From CAYHZL01 sp964361075 (GTDB lineage: Bacteria > Bacteroidota > Ignavibacteria > UBA10030 > UBA8401), in NCBI GenBank assembly GCA_964361075.1, contig CAYHZL010000163.1:1-8104 (forward strand): a DNA stretch of 8,104 bases. The letters are read 5' to 3'. A program made the translations under genes and the position numbers. Under the pieces are notes generated by a model that saw only the letters and a program-made list of their open reading frames with translations, was not told where the DNA came from and did no database searches. Below are positions 1-5,435 of this stretch, piece by piece (position 1 is the first letter of the stretch; each line of letters opens with the position of its first letter).

Positions 1-585
1 TAATTTTTGCATAATATTATTTCGATGTGTATCAACTGTGCGGACTGAAAGATGCAACAGCCCGGCAATGTTGAAGTGAGAATGTCCTTCAGCAATCAAT
101 TGTAAAATTTCTTTTTCTCGCGGTGTGAGCGGATCGACAGCAATATTCCCATCCTGCACACGTTTCAGATATTCCTGCACTTCGGCAGGGGAAAGAGAGG
201 GGCTAAAGAATTTCTCTGTCTGCGCGACAATCGTAACGGCATGTGCAAGCGCTTCAGGAGACGAGTTTTTAAAAACATACCCGTTTGCCCCGGAAACAAT
301 AATTTGTAAAATAAACTCTTCGCTTTCCTGTACTGTAACAATCAGCACTTTAATATGCGGAAATTTTTTCTTGATGTGCGCTGTGGCTTCAAGACCATTC
401 AGCACAGGCATACCAATATCCATTAAGACAATATCAGGCTGTAATGCTTCAACTTTTTGTATTGCTTCGCGGCCATTTTCTACTTCTGCAATAATTTCAA
501 AATCAGGGTTGAGCTTTAACAAAGAAGCAATGCCCCGCCGTACGATTGCATAGTCTTCAGCCAAAATTATTTTTATTTTCGACAT
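1..585 (-). CDS. NarL/FixJ-family response regulator, C-terminus cut by window edge
   Basis: My reading of the reverse strand gives 195 uninterrupted codons starting at 585 (MSKIKIILAEDYAIVRRG) and running off the left edge. Residues 1-120 form a receiver domain: acidic pocket E10/D11, phosphoacceptor D56 in the LMDIGMP motif, T84 and K106 at the conserved switch positions. After a short linker, residues about 153-195 are a LuxR-type helix-turn-helix (LTPREKEILQLIAEG, then SVRTVDTHR). The family is usually 205-220 aa, so only about 10-25 residues are missing. Such proteins are phosphorylated by a histidine kinase and bind DNA as dimers. No partner kinase is visible. No Shine-Dalgarno or clear promoter precedes the start, and a MITE-like element ends about 20 bp upstream. 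The flgM terminator and over 400 bp separate it from the flagellar genes, so a link to motility is only suggested by proximity. Domain assignment is firm; target genes are unknown. Confidence 0.93.
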   Translation of the reverse strand, partial: MSKIKIILAEDYAIVRRGIASLLKLNPDFEIIAEVENGREAIQKVEALQPDIVLMDIGMPVLNGLEATAHIKKKFPHIKVLIVTVQESEEFILQIIVSGANGYVFKNSSPEALAHAVTIVAQTEKFFSPSLSPAEVQEYLKRVQDGNIAVDPLTPREKEILQLIAEGHSHFNIAGLLHLSVRTVDTHRNNIMQKL

Positions 586-604
586 AGGCGAACAAATTAC
601 TGTA

Positions 605-758
605 GGGCATCTCTAAAAACTAATTTAATGGAACACGTGAGCGAAGCCATCACTTCGTGAGATAACACTGATGGGACTGATTTTCACTGATAAAATCCGT
701 ATTAATCCGTGTCATCAGTGTTCTATTTTTATTCATTCGTGAGTTTTTAGAGATGCTC
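605..758. mobile_element. MITE-like element 1, 154 bp, no coding capacity
   Basis: Left end GGGCATCTCTAAAAAC (605-620) is repeated inverted at 743-758 with one mismatch, at the third terminal base. The same four bases, TGTA, flank both ends (601-604 and 759-762), as a target duplication would. Inside is a second inverted repeat, AACACTGATG (664-673) against CATCAGTGTT (713-722). There is no open reading frame of note. The same terminal repeats occur at 2165/2343 and 6757/6858, so this is a family that must be moved by a transposase elsewhere. It lies about 20 bp upstream of the response-regulator start and may affect that gene's promoter (inference). Confidence 0.75.
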
Positions 759-771
759 TGTAGTAATAAAA

Positions 772-894
772 GGACATCTCTAAAAACCTTTCCCGAAGGG
801 ATGCCTTCGGCACAAGTCACGAAGTGATGGTGGCGAAGTCCCGAAGGAATGGCTTCGCCAAAGGTTTCATAATCCCGAAGGGATCCCTTCGGGA
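772..894. repeat. Solo MITE end followed by palindrome cluster
   Basis: GGACATCTCTAAAAAC (772-787) matches the MITE terminal repeat at 15 of 16 positions but has no inverted partner downstream, so it looks like a truncated copy. It is followed by several palindromic units: 791-812 (CCCGAAGGG/CCTTCGG type), a stem TGGCGAAG/CTTCGCCA at 831-838/853-860, and a perfect palindrome at 873-894. The string GGCTTCGCCAAAG here is also present in MITE 2 (2303-2315), supporting a common origin. The weak reading frame that crosses this region is explained by the repeats. Confidence 0.6.
873..894. repeat. Perfect 22-bp palindrome of the GGGATCCC family
   Basis: The sequence TCCCGAAGGGA followed by its exact reverse complement forms a perfect palindrome. 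Close relatives occur at 791-812, 2226-2249, 2281-2303, 6442-6464, 6609-6622 (half) and 6644-6667, always outside genes. This is a REP-like dispersed palindrome that can form a strong hairpin on either strand. Confidence 0.8.
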
Positions 895-955
895 CTATTT
901 TTCAATAGAATATTGGTATTCTTTCAGAGGAAGGCAAGGACAGTTTATTATCAAC

Positions 956-1001
956 AAAAAAGCAAAAGTTATGTATGAGGTCATCATTCATAACTTTTGC
1001 T
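956..1001 (-). terminator. Intrinsic terminator of the FliT-like-flaG-flgM operon
   Basis: Arms at 961-978 and 984-1001 pair at 17 of 18 positions around a 5-nt loop. Read on the minus strand the stem is followed at once by a run of six T (956-961). It begins 32 nt after the flgM stop codon. Orientation and T-run fit a factor-independent terminator for the minus-strand operon. Confidence 0.85.
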
Positions 1002-1033
1002 CGTAATCAACGTGTCGAAGGGTTACTCCGGCA

Positions 1034-1279
1034 CTACAATGATTTTAAAATCCGTTCCGCAGTTTTTTCTGTTACTTCATCAGAAAAATAATATCCGCTT
1101 TCGACCCGTGCTTTCAGCATTTCAATACGTGCAGTATGTTTGGTGCTGAATAACTCTTTTGCTTCCTCAGAAATTTCAACGTTGTCTTTTTTCTCGGCGT
1201 CAACGTGCTCTTTTTTGATTCGCACTTCATCTCGTAACTGCTTTACGGCGGCAATATTAGTTACATTTTTAACTTCCAT
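1034..1279 (-). CDS. flgM: FlgM-like anti-sigma-28 factor
   Basis: Small, charged 81-residue protein. Residues 34-43 (VEISEEAKEL) match the conserved FlgM segment that precedes the sigma-28-binding helices, and residues 51-81 (RIEMLKARVESGYYFSDEV, then EKTAERILKSL) match the C-terminal FlgM pattern of helix, ESG turn and final helix. Family members are about 80-100 aa. FlgM binds sigma-28 (FliA) in the cytoplasm and blocks late flagellar transcription until it is exported through the finished hook-basal body. The start is supported by AAGGAG at 1288-1293, 8 nt upstream. It is the last gene of an operon, 50 nt after flaG, whose promoter upstream of the FliT-like gene is itself sigma-28 type, giving a feedback loop. 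No separate promoter is visible in the 50-nt gap. The N-terminal 33 residues are poorly conserved, as is usual. Assignment is from motif recall, not a database search. Confidence 0.85.
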   Translation of the reverse strand: MEVKNVTNIAAVKQLRDEVRIKKEHVDAEKKDNVEISEEAKELFSTKHTARIEMLKARVESGYYFSDEVTEKTAERILKSL

Positions 1280-1329
1280 GACAAGTTCTCCTTTTTACTT
1301 TTTCACTCTATATAGATAGCTCTACTACA

Positions 1330-1719
1330 TTACATTTTTTTATCATACAGTGCGCCAAGCAGTTCAGTGATGCGTTCTGATAATCGAAGAAGATCTTCAC
1401 TTGGTATTTGGCGTACTACTTTGCCGGTGTCGTTATCTACAACACGAATGACTGTGCGTTTTATTTTATCATTCCACTCTAAACTTACGTTGGTATCAAA
1501 CGTTTGTAATGTTGTATTGAGTTTTTTTACAAGTTCGTTTTTCTGCTGTTCATCCAGACTATCGCTCTGTTCAGATGGTACTGCCCGTGTCTGCTGGGCA
1601 GTAATACTGTTGCTGCTGTTAACAGCCGGTGTAGTATTCCATTCAGTCGGTGTTTGATAGACTTCGTTTGCCCACTCAACGGGCTGTATTGTCGGCGGTG
1701 ATAATGTTGTTTGTAACAT
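1330..1719 (-). CDS. flaG: FlaG family flagellar protein
   Basis: A 129-residue protein with two parts. Residues 1-60 are low-complexity, rich in T, S, Q and P, and probably disordered. Residues 60-129 carry the FlaG domain: a helix, a strand with LEWNDKIKRTVIRVVD, and the signature DTGKVVRQIPSEDLL (about 95-111) followed by a terminal helix ending at the stop. FlaG proteins are found next to fliD and flagellin genes; loss alters filament length in some species, but the biochemical role is unclear. The start is supported by GGAGG at 1726-1730, 6 nt upstream. That site lies in ACATGGAGGTTT, also found before flagellins A and B. It sits 39 nt after the FliT-like gene and 50 nt before flgM, so it is probably cotranscribed. 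Reading frames on the other strand and in another minus frame over this gene are shadows. Confidence 0.88.
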   Translation of the reverse strand: MLQTTLSPPTIQPVEWANEVYQTPTEWNTTPAVNSSNSITAQQTRAVPSEQSDSLDEQQKNELVKKLNTTLQTFDTNVSLEWNDKIKRTVIRVVDNDTGKVVRQIPSEDLLRLSERITELLGALYDKKM

Positions 1720-1758
1720 AATAAACCTCCATGTTCTCTCGTTGTACTGTGTACACGT

Positions 1759-2067
1759 TTAAGCATTATATGTGTACTGAAGTAAACGTTCTTGTTTCCT
1801 ACTTTCCTGTATTGAATGCTTAAGTAACTCCGTCATCTTTGTTAACGAAAAAATATTTTCGCATTCCAATACCATAATTTTATTTAACCATTCCTTATGA
1901 ATATCAGCAGTAACATCGTTGTGCTCAATTGCTTCTTTCATCTGCGTAAGATGTTCTTCACGCCACTGAACATATTGATCTACATTCGCCCAGTCTTTTC
2001 GCTGTATTGCAATTTTCATTTCTTCTGAACGTGCTATGTAATTTCGATAAAACTGTTCGGTATTCAT
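1759..2067 (-). CDS. Small helical FliT-like flagellar chaperone candidate
   Basis: A 102-residue, charged, Q/E/K-rich protein that looks all-helical, with no membrane segment or signal peptide. I recognise no diagnostic motif. Position is the main evidence: it follows fliS-fliD and precedes flaG and flgM, where FliT or another export chaperone is usual, and its size fits FliT (about 95-120 aa). FliT binds the filament cap protein FliD and keeps it export-ready. FlgN (hook-filament junction chaperone) is a similar helical protein and cannot be excluded. The start at 2067 has no Shine-Dalgarno and lies only 13 nt from the -10 element of a strong sigma-28 promoter, so the transcript should have an extremely short leader. 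It is the first gene of the operon leading to flgM. Confidence 0.55.
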   Translation of the reverse strand: MNTEQFYRNYIARSEEMKIAIQRKDWANVDQYVQWREEHLTQMKEAIEHNDVTADIHKEWLNKIMVLECENIFSLTKMTELLKHSIQESRKQERLLQYTYNA

Positions 2068-2080
2068 ACTGTTGGTATAA

Positions 2081-2107
2081 TCATCGGCAGTTCTTTAAAA
2101 AACTTTA
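2081..2107 (-). promoter_or_regulatory. Sigma-28 promoter of the FliT-like-flaG-flgM operon
   Basis: On the minus strand the sequence reads TAAAGTTT-N11-GCCGATGA: -35 at 2100-2107, 11-nt spacer 2089-2099, -10 at 2081-2088. Both boxes and the spacing fit the sigma-28 (FliA/SigD) consensus TAAAGTTT-N11-GCCGATAA with one mismatch. Only 13 nt separate the -10 box from the start codon at 2067. Confidence 0.88.
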
Positions 2108-2128
2108 GGGCATTAAAAATGTAACTAC

Positions 2129-2157
2129 TACTCAGCGTGAGTAACCCTTGAAGGGTT
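2129..2157. repeat. Two adjacent small hairpins between MITE 2 and the promoter
   Basis: TACTCA-GCG-TGAGTA (2129-2143) and the odd-centred palindrome AACCCTTGAAGGGTT (2143-2157) lie back to back. The second resembles the AACCTTGAAGGTT units inside MITE 3. They might help end fliD transcription, but no T-run follows directly. Confidence 0.5.
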
Positions 2158-2164
2158 CTGTTAA

Positions 2165-2358
2165 GGGCATCTCTAAAAACATCGTCGTCATTGCGAGGGA
2201 GGTACGCTTTAGCGTACCGACCGAAGTCCCAAAGGGATCCCCTTGGGACAATCTTTCAATTAAAAAGAAAAAACGAGATTGTCCCAAGGGGATCCCTTCG
2301 GGGCTTCGCCAAAGAACAGCTCGCAATGACAATTCTTTTTGAGTTTTTAGAGATGCCC
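2165..2358. mobile_element. MITE-like element 2, 194-bp long palindrome
   Basis: Perfect 16-bp terminal inverted repeats GGGCATCTCTAAAAAC (2165-2180 and 2343-2358). Further in, GTCATTGCGAG (2187-2197) pairs with 2320-2330, and a perfect 21-bp arm at 2234-2254 pairs with 2276-2296 around a 21-nt loop, so the element can fold end to end. The innermost arms include the GGGATCCC palindrome family. Flanks are TTAA (2161-2164) and TGTA (2359-2362), not identical, so no clean target duplication. Its right end is 5 bp past the fliD stop codon (next to 2364). Read on the minus strand, a GC-rich hairpin followed by T-rich sequence (about 2260-2274) could act as terminator for fliS-fliD (inference). Confidence 0.8.
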
Positions 2359-2363
2359 TGTAC

Positions 2364-3818
2364 CTAACCGAAGGCACCGCTGCCAACCTGTGAGGCATAT
2401 AACCCGACTGATTGAGACTGTGCACTTAATTTTGAAAGCATCACCTGAGCGTTAGCTAAATCCCTTTGAAATTGCTCTACTTTTTTATCTATTCTGGCTT
2501 GTAAAGCATATCCTGTTTTATCAGTATTTCTAATACGAGACTGTGTGGCTGCCAAATTACCATCCAACACGCCGCCAGATTTTACAAAATTATCCATCAC
2601 TGTTTTCATCTGCACAGCTAATCCGCTTGTAGAGTTAAATAAATCAGAAACTTTTGTACTGGTTGTGGTAATAGCATCGTTAAATTTTGTTGTATCAGAA
2701 ATACTTAAAGCGCCAGCCGCGTCAGCAGTAATTCCAATAGTAGAAAGGTAATCCGGATTTCCACTCGTAACACTGGATACTTGTGAAGCCATTAACGAGC
2801 GAAGGCTTGAACGCAAACCAACATACGTTGGATCGCCCGCAAGTGGTTGACGTGTTTTTGCTACCGCATCAACTTTGGTTTGCTTTTGCACTTCGGCGAT
2901 AACAGCGTTATACGCATCCAAATATGTTTTAACATTCGCACTAATTGCAGTTTTATCAAGACCAACATTTAATGTAACCGGCACATCGGTTCCTAACTGT
3001 GTTCCACTTAAAGAAATAGTTACACCCGAAAGCGCGTCGGTAATAGTGTTCGATGTTTTTACTAAAGCAATTCCATCGAGAGTTACATTAGCATCAAGCG
3101 ATGTTGTTGCAGAATACATGTATCCTGCAGTAGTTGCTGTTGCGGCAGTTCGTCCGGAAACAACGGCACTGCTTATGCCGACTCCATTCATTAATGTGCC
3201 GGTAACATCAGCAAGTGTGATTGCATTGTTAGAGCCGGTACTTTTTGATGAGAGAACTAACTTACTTGTCGTCGCTGTATCAGTAAGAACTGCGGCTGAT
3301 ACACCAACAGTTGAACTTGCATTGATGGCAGTTGAAATTTTTGTGAGGAGAGCGCTGTTGGTCTCTGTTCCATCCAATGTAACACTTATTGATACGGCTG
3401 TGCCGTTCACTGTTACCGAAAATTGTTTTACTCCAATACCTTGTGCAGTGGTAATGTCGGTGTTCGCACTTATAATGCGGGAAGAGACAAGTGAGTCATT
3501 TTTTGCAAGTTGTGTAACTAATAGAGTGTGCGCTCCAATAGCTTGTCCGCTCGTTGCTGTTGCTGATGCAACGGCAGCATTTGAACTTGTTCCACTATAG
3601 ACTAAAAATTTTGATGTTGCATCTGTTTTATTTATTGCTGCTGCGGCAGTTTGCAATGCTTTCATTTTTGTGCGCAGTGTATTGAACACAGTTGAACGCG
3701 ACACGGCTGCTGCCCGCTGCTGTTGAAGCACAACAATTGGCTTGCTTAATGAAGTACGGTATTGATCTGCTGCGCTTGCGATTTGCGCCTGAAGGGATGT
3801 AAGTTGTATTGCTGCCAT
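2364..3818 (-). CDS. fliD: Flagellar filament cap protein FliD (hook-associated protein 2)
   Basis: A 484-residue protein rich in A, S and T, without Cys, signal peptide or membrane segments, as expected for a flagellar type III export substrate. Residues about 20-110 fit the FliD N-terminal domain (PIVVLQQQRAAAVSRSTVF, then an alanine-rich helix and the GTLL-type strand SGQAIGAHTLLVTQLA). The C-terminal part, about 230-465, has the conserved FNDAIT, VSDLFNS and GVLDGNLAATQSRIRNTDK features and ends in a coiled-coil helix (RIDKKVEQFQRDLANAQVML). FliD forms the cap at the filament tip that folds incoming flagellin. Length is in the normal range (450-680), at the short end. AAGGAG at 3829-3834, 10 nt upstream, supports the start. 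It lies 29 nt after fliS and is probably cotranscribed with it. A 241-codon frame on the opposite strand is a shadow. The typical start motif (SGLASGID) is not present here, so the extreme N-terminus is divergent. Confidence 0.92.
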   Translation of the reverse strand: MAAIQLTSLQAQIASAADQYRTSLSKPIVVLQQQRAAAVSRSTVFNTLRTKMKALQTAAAAINKTDATSKFLVYSGTSSNAAVASATATSGQAIGAHTLLVTQLAKNDSLVSSRIISANTDITTAQGIGVKQFSVTVNGTAVSISVTLDGTETNSALLTKISTAINASSTVGVSAAVLTDTATTSKLVLSSKSTGSNNAITLADVTGTLMNGVGISSAVVSGRTAATATTAGYMYSATTSLDANVTLDGIALVKTSNTITDALSGVTISLSGTQLGTDVPVTLNVGLDKTAISANVKTYLDAYNAVIAEVQKQTKVDAVAKTRQPLAGDPTYVGLRSSLRSLMASQVSSVTSGNPDYLSTIGITADAAGALSISDTTKFNDAITTTSTKVSDLFNSTSGLAVQMKTVMDNFVKSGGVLDGNLAATQSRIRNTDKTGYALQARIDKKVEQFQRDLANAQVMLSKLSAQSQSVGLYASQVGSGAFG

Positions 3819-3847
3819 AGTATTAATACTCCTTGTTACATTTCAAC

Positions 3848-4192
3848 CTAACGGAGTTTAAATGCCTGCGCCCACGCTTCACGCAATTCTGAAATTACCG
3901 TAATTGCATGTTTAAATTGTCCGGCATAAATTTGTCTTTTGCAATAATCGTACAAACGATATAAATTTGTTGACATCTCTTGATGTTCAAAATTTAACGA
4001 CACTATCAACTCAGTCAGTGCGCGTATAGCAAGCAGCTTATCACCTTTTTTACTGCCGAGAAGTACAGCATCGTACAGTTTTAATATTACTTCAGTTGGC
4101 GAAAGGTTGAGATATTGTTCGCGTTGGTATTTATTAATTGCCATGCTTATAGCCGGTGATTTTTGCGGAGTTGTCTGAGCGAATGATTGCAT
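3848..4192 (-). CDS. fliS: Flagellin export chaperone FliS
   Basis: A 114-residue protein. Residues 22-41 contain the FliS signature (YQREQYLNLSPTEVILKLYD), and the C-terminal helix carries LREAWAQA (103-110), close to the family's LRDAW-type ending. FliS is a cytoplasmic four-helix protein that wraps the disordered C-terminal tail of flagellin, prevents early polymerisation and aids export. Family length is 120-135 aa, so this is slightly short. An in-frame ATG at codon 17 would also leave the signature intact, but the first ATG has AAGGA upstream (9 nt) and a sigma-28 promoter at the right distance, so I keep it. It stands between the flagellins and fliD, 29 nt before fliD, as in many flagellar operons. 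Confidence 0.92.
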   Translation of the reverse strand: MQSFAQTTPQKSPAISMAINKYQREQYLNLSPTEVILKLYDAVLLGSKKGDKLLAIRALTELIVSLNFEHQEMSTNLYRLYDYCKRQIYAGQFKHAITVISELREAWAQAFKLR

Positions 4193-4226
4193 AGGAATAA
4201 TTCCTTATAGTGATAGACTACACATA

Positions 4227-4253
4227 CTATCGGCAGTAAAGTAAAAAACATGA
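4227..4253 (-). promoter_or_regulatory. Sigma-28 promoter of the fliS-fliD operon
   Basis: Minus strand reads TCATGTTT-N11-GCCGATAG: -10 at 4227-4234 is near-perfect, -35 at 4246-4253 matches 6 of 8 bases of TAAAGTTT, with the correct 11-nt spacer. The start codon of fliS lies 34 nt beyond the -10 box. The -35 box overlaps the T-run and stem of the flagellin A terminator. Confidence 0.75.
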
Positions 4254-4280
4254 GGAGCGGCGAGTAACCGCCACTCCTCA
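4243..4280 (-). terminator. Intrinsic terminator of flagellin A
   Basis: Arms 4251-4262 and 4269-4280 (TGAGGAGTGGCG / CGCCGCTCCTCA on the minus strand) pair over 12 bp with one G-U, closing a 6-nt loop. Six T follow (4243-4248) after one base. It starts 14 nt after the flagellin A stop codon. Confidence 0.9.
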
Positions 4281-4294
4281 CTTAGAGAAAGTGA

Positions 4295-5101
4295 TTATTG
4301 CCTAAACAGCTGCAGGTATTGCTGTGGTGCAGAGTTAGCCTGCGATAACTGCGCGACACCCATCTGCTGGAGAATGTTCAGCTTTGTAACAGTAACCTGT
4401 TCCATCGCAATATCGGCATCCATAATTCTGCTTACTGATGCTTGGATATTTGTAATTGCACTATTAATATTGGTTTCTTTAATATCCAAACGTTGGAGAT
4501 AAGAACCAATTTTTTGTAATGCTGTTTCTGCGCTGGTTGCTATTGTGGATATGCTTGTTGCGGCAACCGTTGCCGATGTAACACCTGTTAATGTACTTGC
4601 TGTAACACCGCTTGCATCAAACGAAACCGTTACCGATTCGGATGAAGAATATCCGACTTGGTATGCTTGCGAAAATGCCGCAGACAGTAAACTCGTGCCG
4701 TTAAAGTTTGTGTTGGTAATGATATCGCCGATTTCACTTCCCAGTTGAACGACATCGTTAGCAATTGCTGTCTTATCTGCGCTCGGGTTGTTAGCGCCAG
4801 CTATTTTTTCCTGAGCGGATATGATAAGATCGCGAACTGCTTGCAATGCGCCTTCAGCTGTTGAAAGCAAACTCTTTGCATCGCCAACATTATTTAACGC
4901 TGAACCATATACGCGTGAGCGTGCATCCATCTGCTTTGCGATTGTATACCCTGAAGCATCATCTGCAACAGAGTTAATACGTTTACCGCTAGCAAGACGA
5001 AGTTGATGAACACCAATTCGTCGTGAAACATCATTCAAAGCATTGTATGCATTTAATGCTTGAATGTTGGTGTTAATCCGTGTACCGTTAGACATTGCCA
5101 T
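4295..5101 (-). CDS. Flagellin A, minimal filament subunit
   Basis: A 268-residue flagellin (fliC/hag family). Residues 1-140 are the conserved N-terminal D0/D1 region (INTNIQALNAYN, LASGKRINSVADDASG at 36-51, then NNVGDAKSLLSTAEGAL). Residues about 185-268 are the C-terminal D1/D0 region ending MGVAQLSQANSAPQQYLQLF. Only about 40 residues of variable sequence join them, so D2/D3 outer domains are absent. The reading frame extends four codons upstream (ATG GAG GTT TTT), but that ATG is part of the ribosome-binding site GGAGG at 5107-5111; starting at MAMSN also matches flagellin C. It has its own sigma-28 promoter, structured leader and terminator, so it is probably monocistronic. The first 320 bp of coding sequence are identical to flagellin B. 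No cysteine, no signal peptide: exported by the flagellar type III system. Confidence 0.95.
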   Translation of the reverse strand: MAMSNGTRINTNIQALNAYNALNDVSRRIGVHQLRLASGKRINSVADDASGYTIAKQMDARSRVYGSALNNVGDAKSLLSTAEGALQAVRDLIISAQEKIAGANNPSADKTAIANDVVQLGSEIGDIITNTNFNGTSLLSAAFSQAYQVGYSSSESVTVSFDASGVTASTLTGVTSATVAATSISTIATSAETALQKIGSYLQRLDIKETNINSAITNIQASVSRIMDADIAMEQVTVTKLNILQQMGVAQLSQANSAPQQYLQLFRQ

Positions 5102-5115
5102 AAAAACCTCCATGT
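4782..5115. repeat. 334-bp direct repeat, copy 1 (flagellin A 5' end and ribosome-binding site)
   Basis: By eye this stretch matches 5920-6253 base for base at a constant offset of 1138, including all synonymous positions and the ribosome-binding site. Identity stops abruptly on both sides: at 4781/5919 (coding) and 5116/6254 (leader). Confidence 0.9.
5106..5115 (-). promoter_or_regulatory. Flagellin A Shine-Dalgarno with overlapping CsrA-like motif
   Basis: ACATGGAGGT on the minus strand contains GGAGG 5 nt before the start and an overlapping AUGGA (ANGGA) motif. It fits 8 of 10 positions of the ACARGGAUGU core of the CsrA consensus. The upstream ATG inside it is not the start. Confidence 0.6.
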
Positions 5116-5133
5116 TATAGAGTTAATAGATAT

Positions 5134-5147
5134 GGGCTTCCTTGCCC
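5134..5147 (-). promoter_or_regulatory. Flagellin A leader hairpin, CsrA-like site
   Basis: Transcript reads GGGC-AAGGAA-GCCC: a 4-bp GC stem with a hexaloop containing AAGGA. The homologous position in flagellin B has GGGC-ACGGAT-GCCC, with stem kept and loop changed while surrounding leader sequence has diverged. ANGGA in a hairpin loop is the known CsrA recognition element. Confidence 0.55.
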
Positions 5148-5174
5148 GTTTATTGTAAAGCTCACTTACAACAA

Positions 5175-5201
5175 TAATCGGCATCACTCGCAAAAACTTT
5201 A
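5175..5201 (-). promoter_or_regulatory. Sigma-28 promoter of flagellin A
   Basis: Minus strand reads TAAAGTTT-N11-GCCGATTA: -35 at 5194-5201, -10 at 5175-5182, spacer 11 nt. This is a near-perfect consensus. The start codon is 73 nt beyond the -10 box, leaving a leader of roughly 65 nt. The remaining 5202-5375 upstream is AT-rich with nothing I recognise. Confidence 0.93.
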
Positions 5202-5375
5202 GCAAAAAAAACATTTTTTTTGCTACAAGCCCGAGCGTGCCGGATACATACTCTATTATTCTATCTGCTAGGAGGAAAAAAATCTTTGAAATATTCTTAC
5301 TTGATGAAACTAATATTGCATTCAGAATTAGTAGGCAAAAGAATTCTGAAAAAATTTCATCTGCAAAATATTTTC

Positions 5376-5419
5376 AAAAAAAAGAAATGATGAGCAGCGC
5401 GTTAAGCGCCACTCATCAT
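5376..5419 (-). terminator. Intrinsic terminator of flagellin B
   Basis: Arms 5387-5400 and 5406-5419 pair over 14 bp in RNA with two G-U wobbles, around a 5-nt loop, followed by a T-rich run (5376-5386). It begins 16 nt after the flagellin B stop codon and resembles the flagellin A terminator in the GGCG-type core. Confidence 0.9.
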
Positions 5420-5435
5420 ACTCATGCTGCTGCTC

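Noticed and set aside
125..553. 142-codon plus-strand frame
   Set aside because: Antisense to the response regulator, whose receiver and DNA-binding motifs are clear.
824..1006. 60-codon plus-strand frame
   Set aside because: Made of the palindrome cluster and the flgM terminator; repeat-derived.
1527..1766. 79-codon minus-strand frame overlapping flaG
   Set aside because: Another frame of the real flaG gene, which has the FlaG signature and a proper ribosome-binding site.
2875..3600. 241-codon plus-strand frame opposite fliD
   Set aside because: Lies wholly inside fliD; its composition mirrors the Ala/Ser/Thr-rich sense strand and it has no recognisable domain or ribosome-binding site.
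5102..5113. Upstream in-frame ATG of flagellin A (MEVF extension), and the same at 6240-6251 for B
   Set aside because: That ATG is part of ATGGAGG, the Shine-Dalgarno for the MAMSN start; flagellin C and other flagellins begin at the later position.
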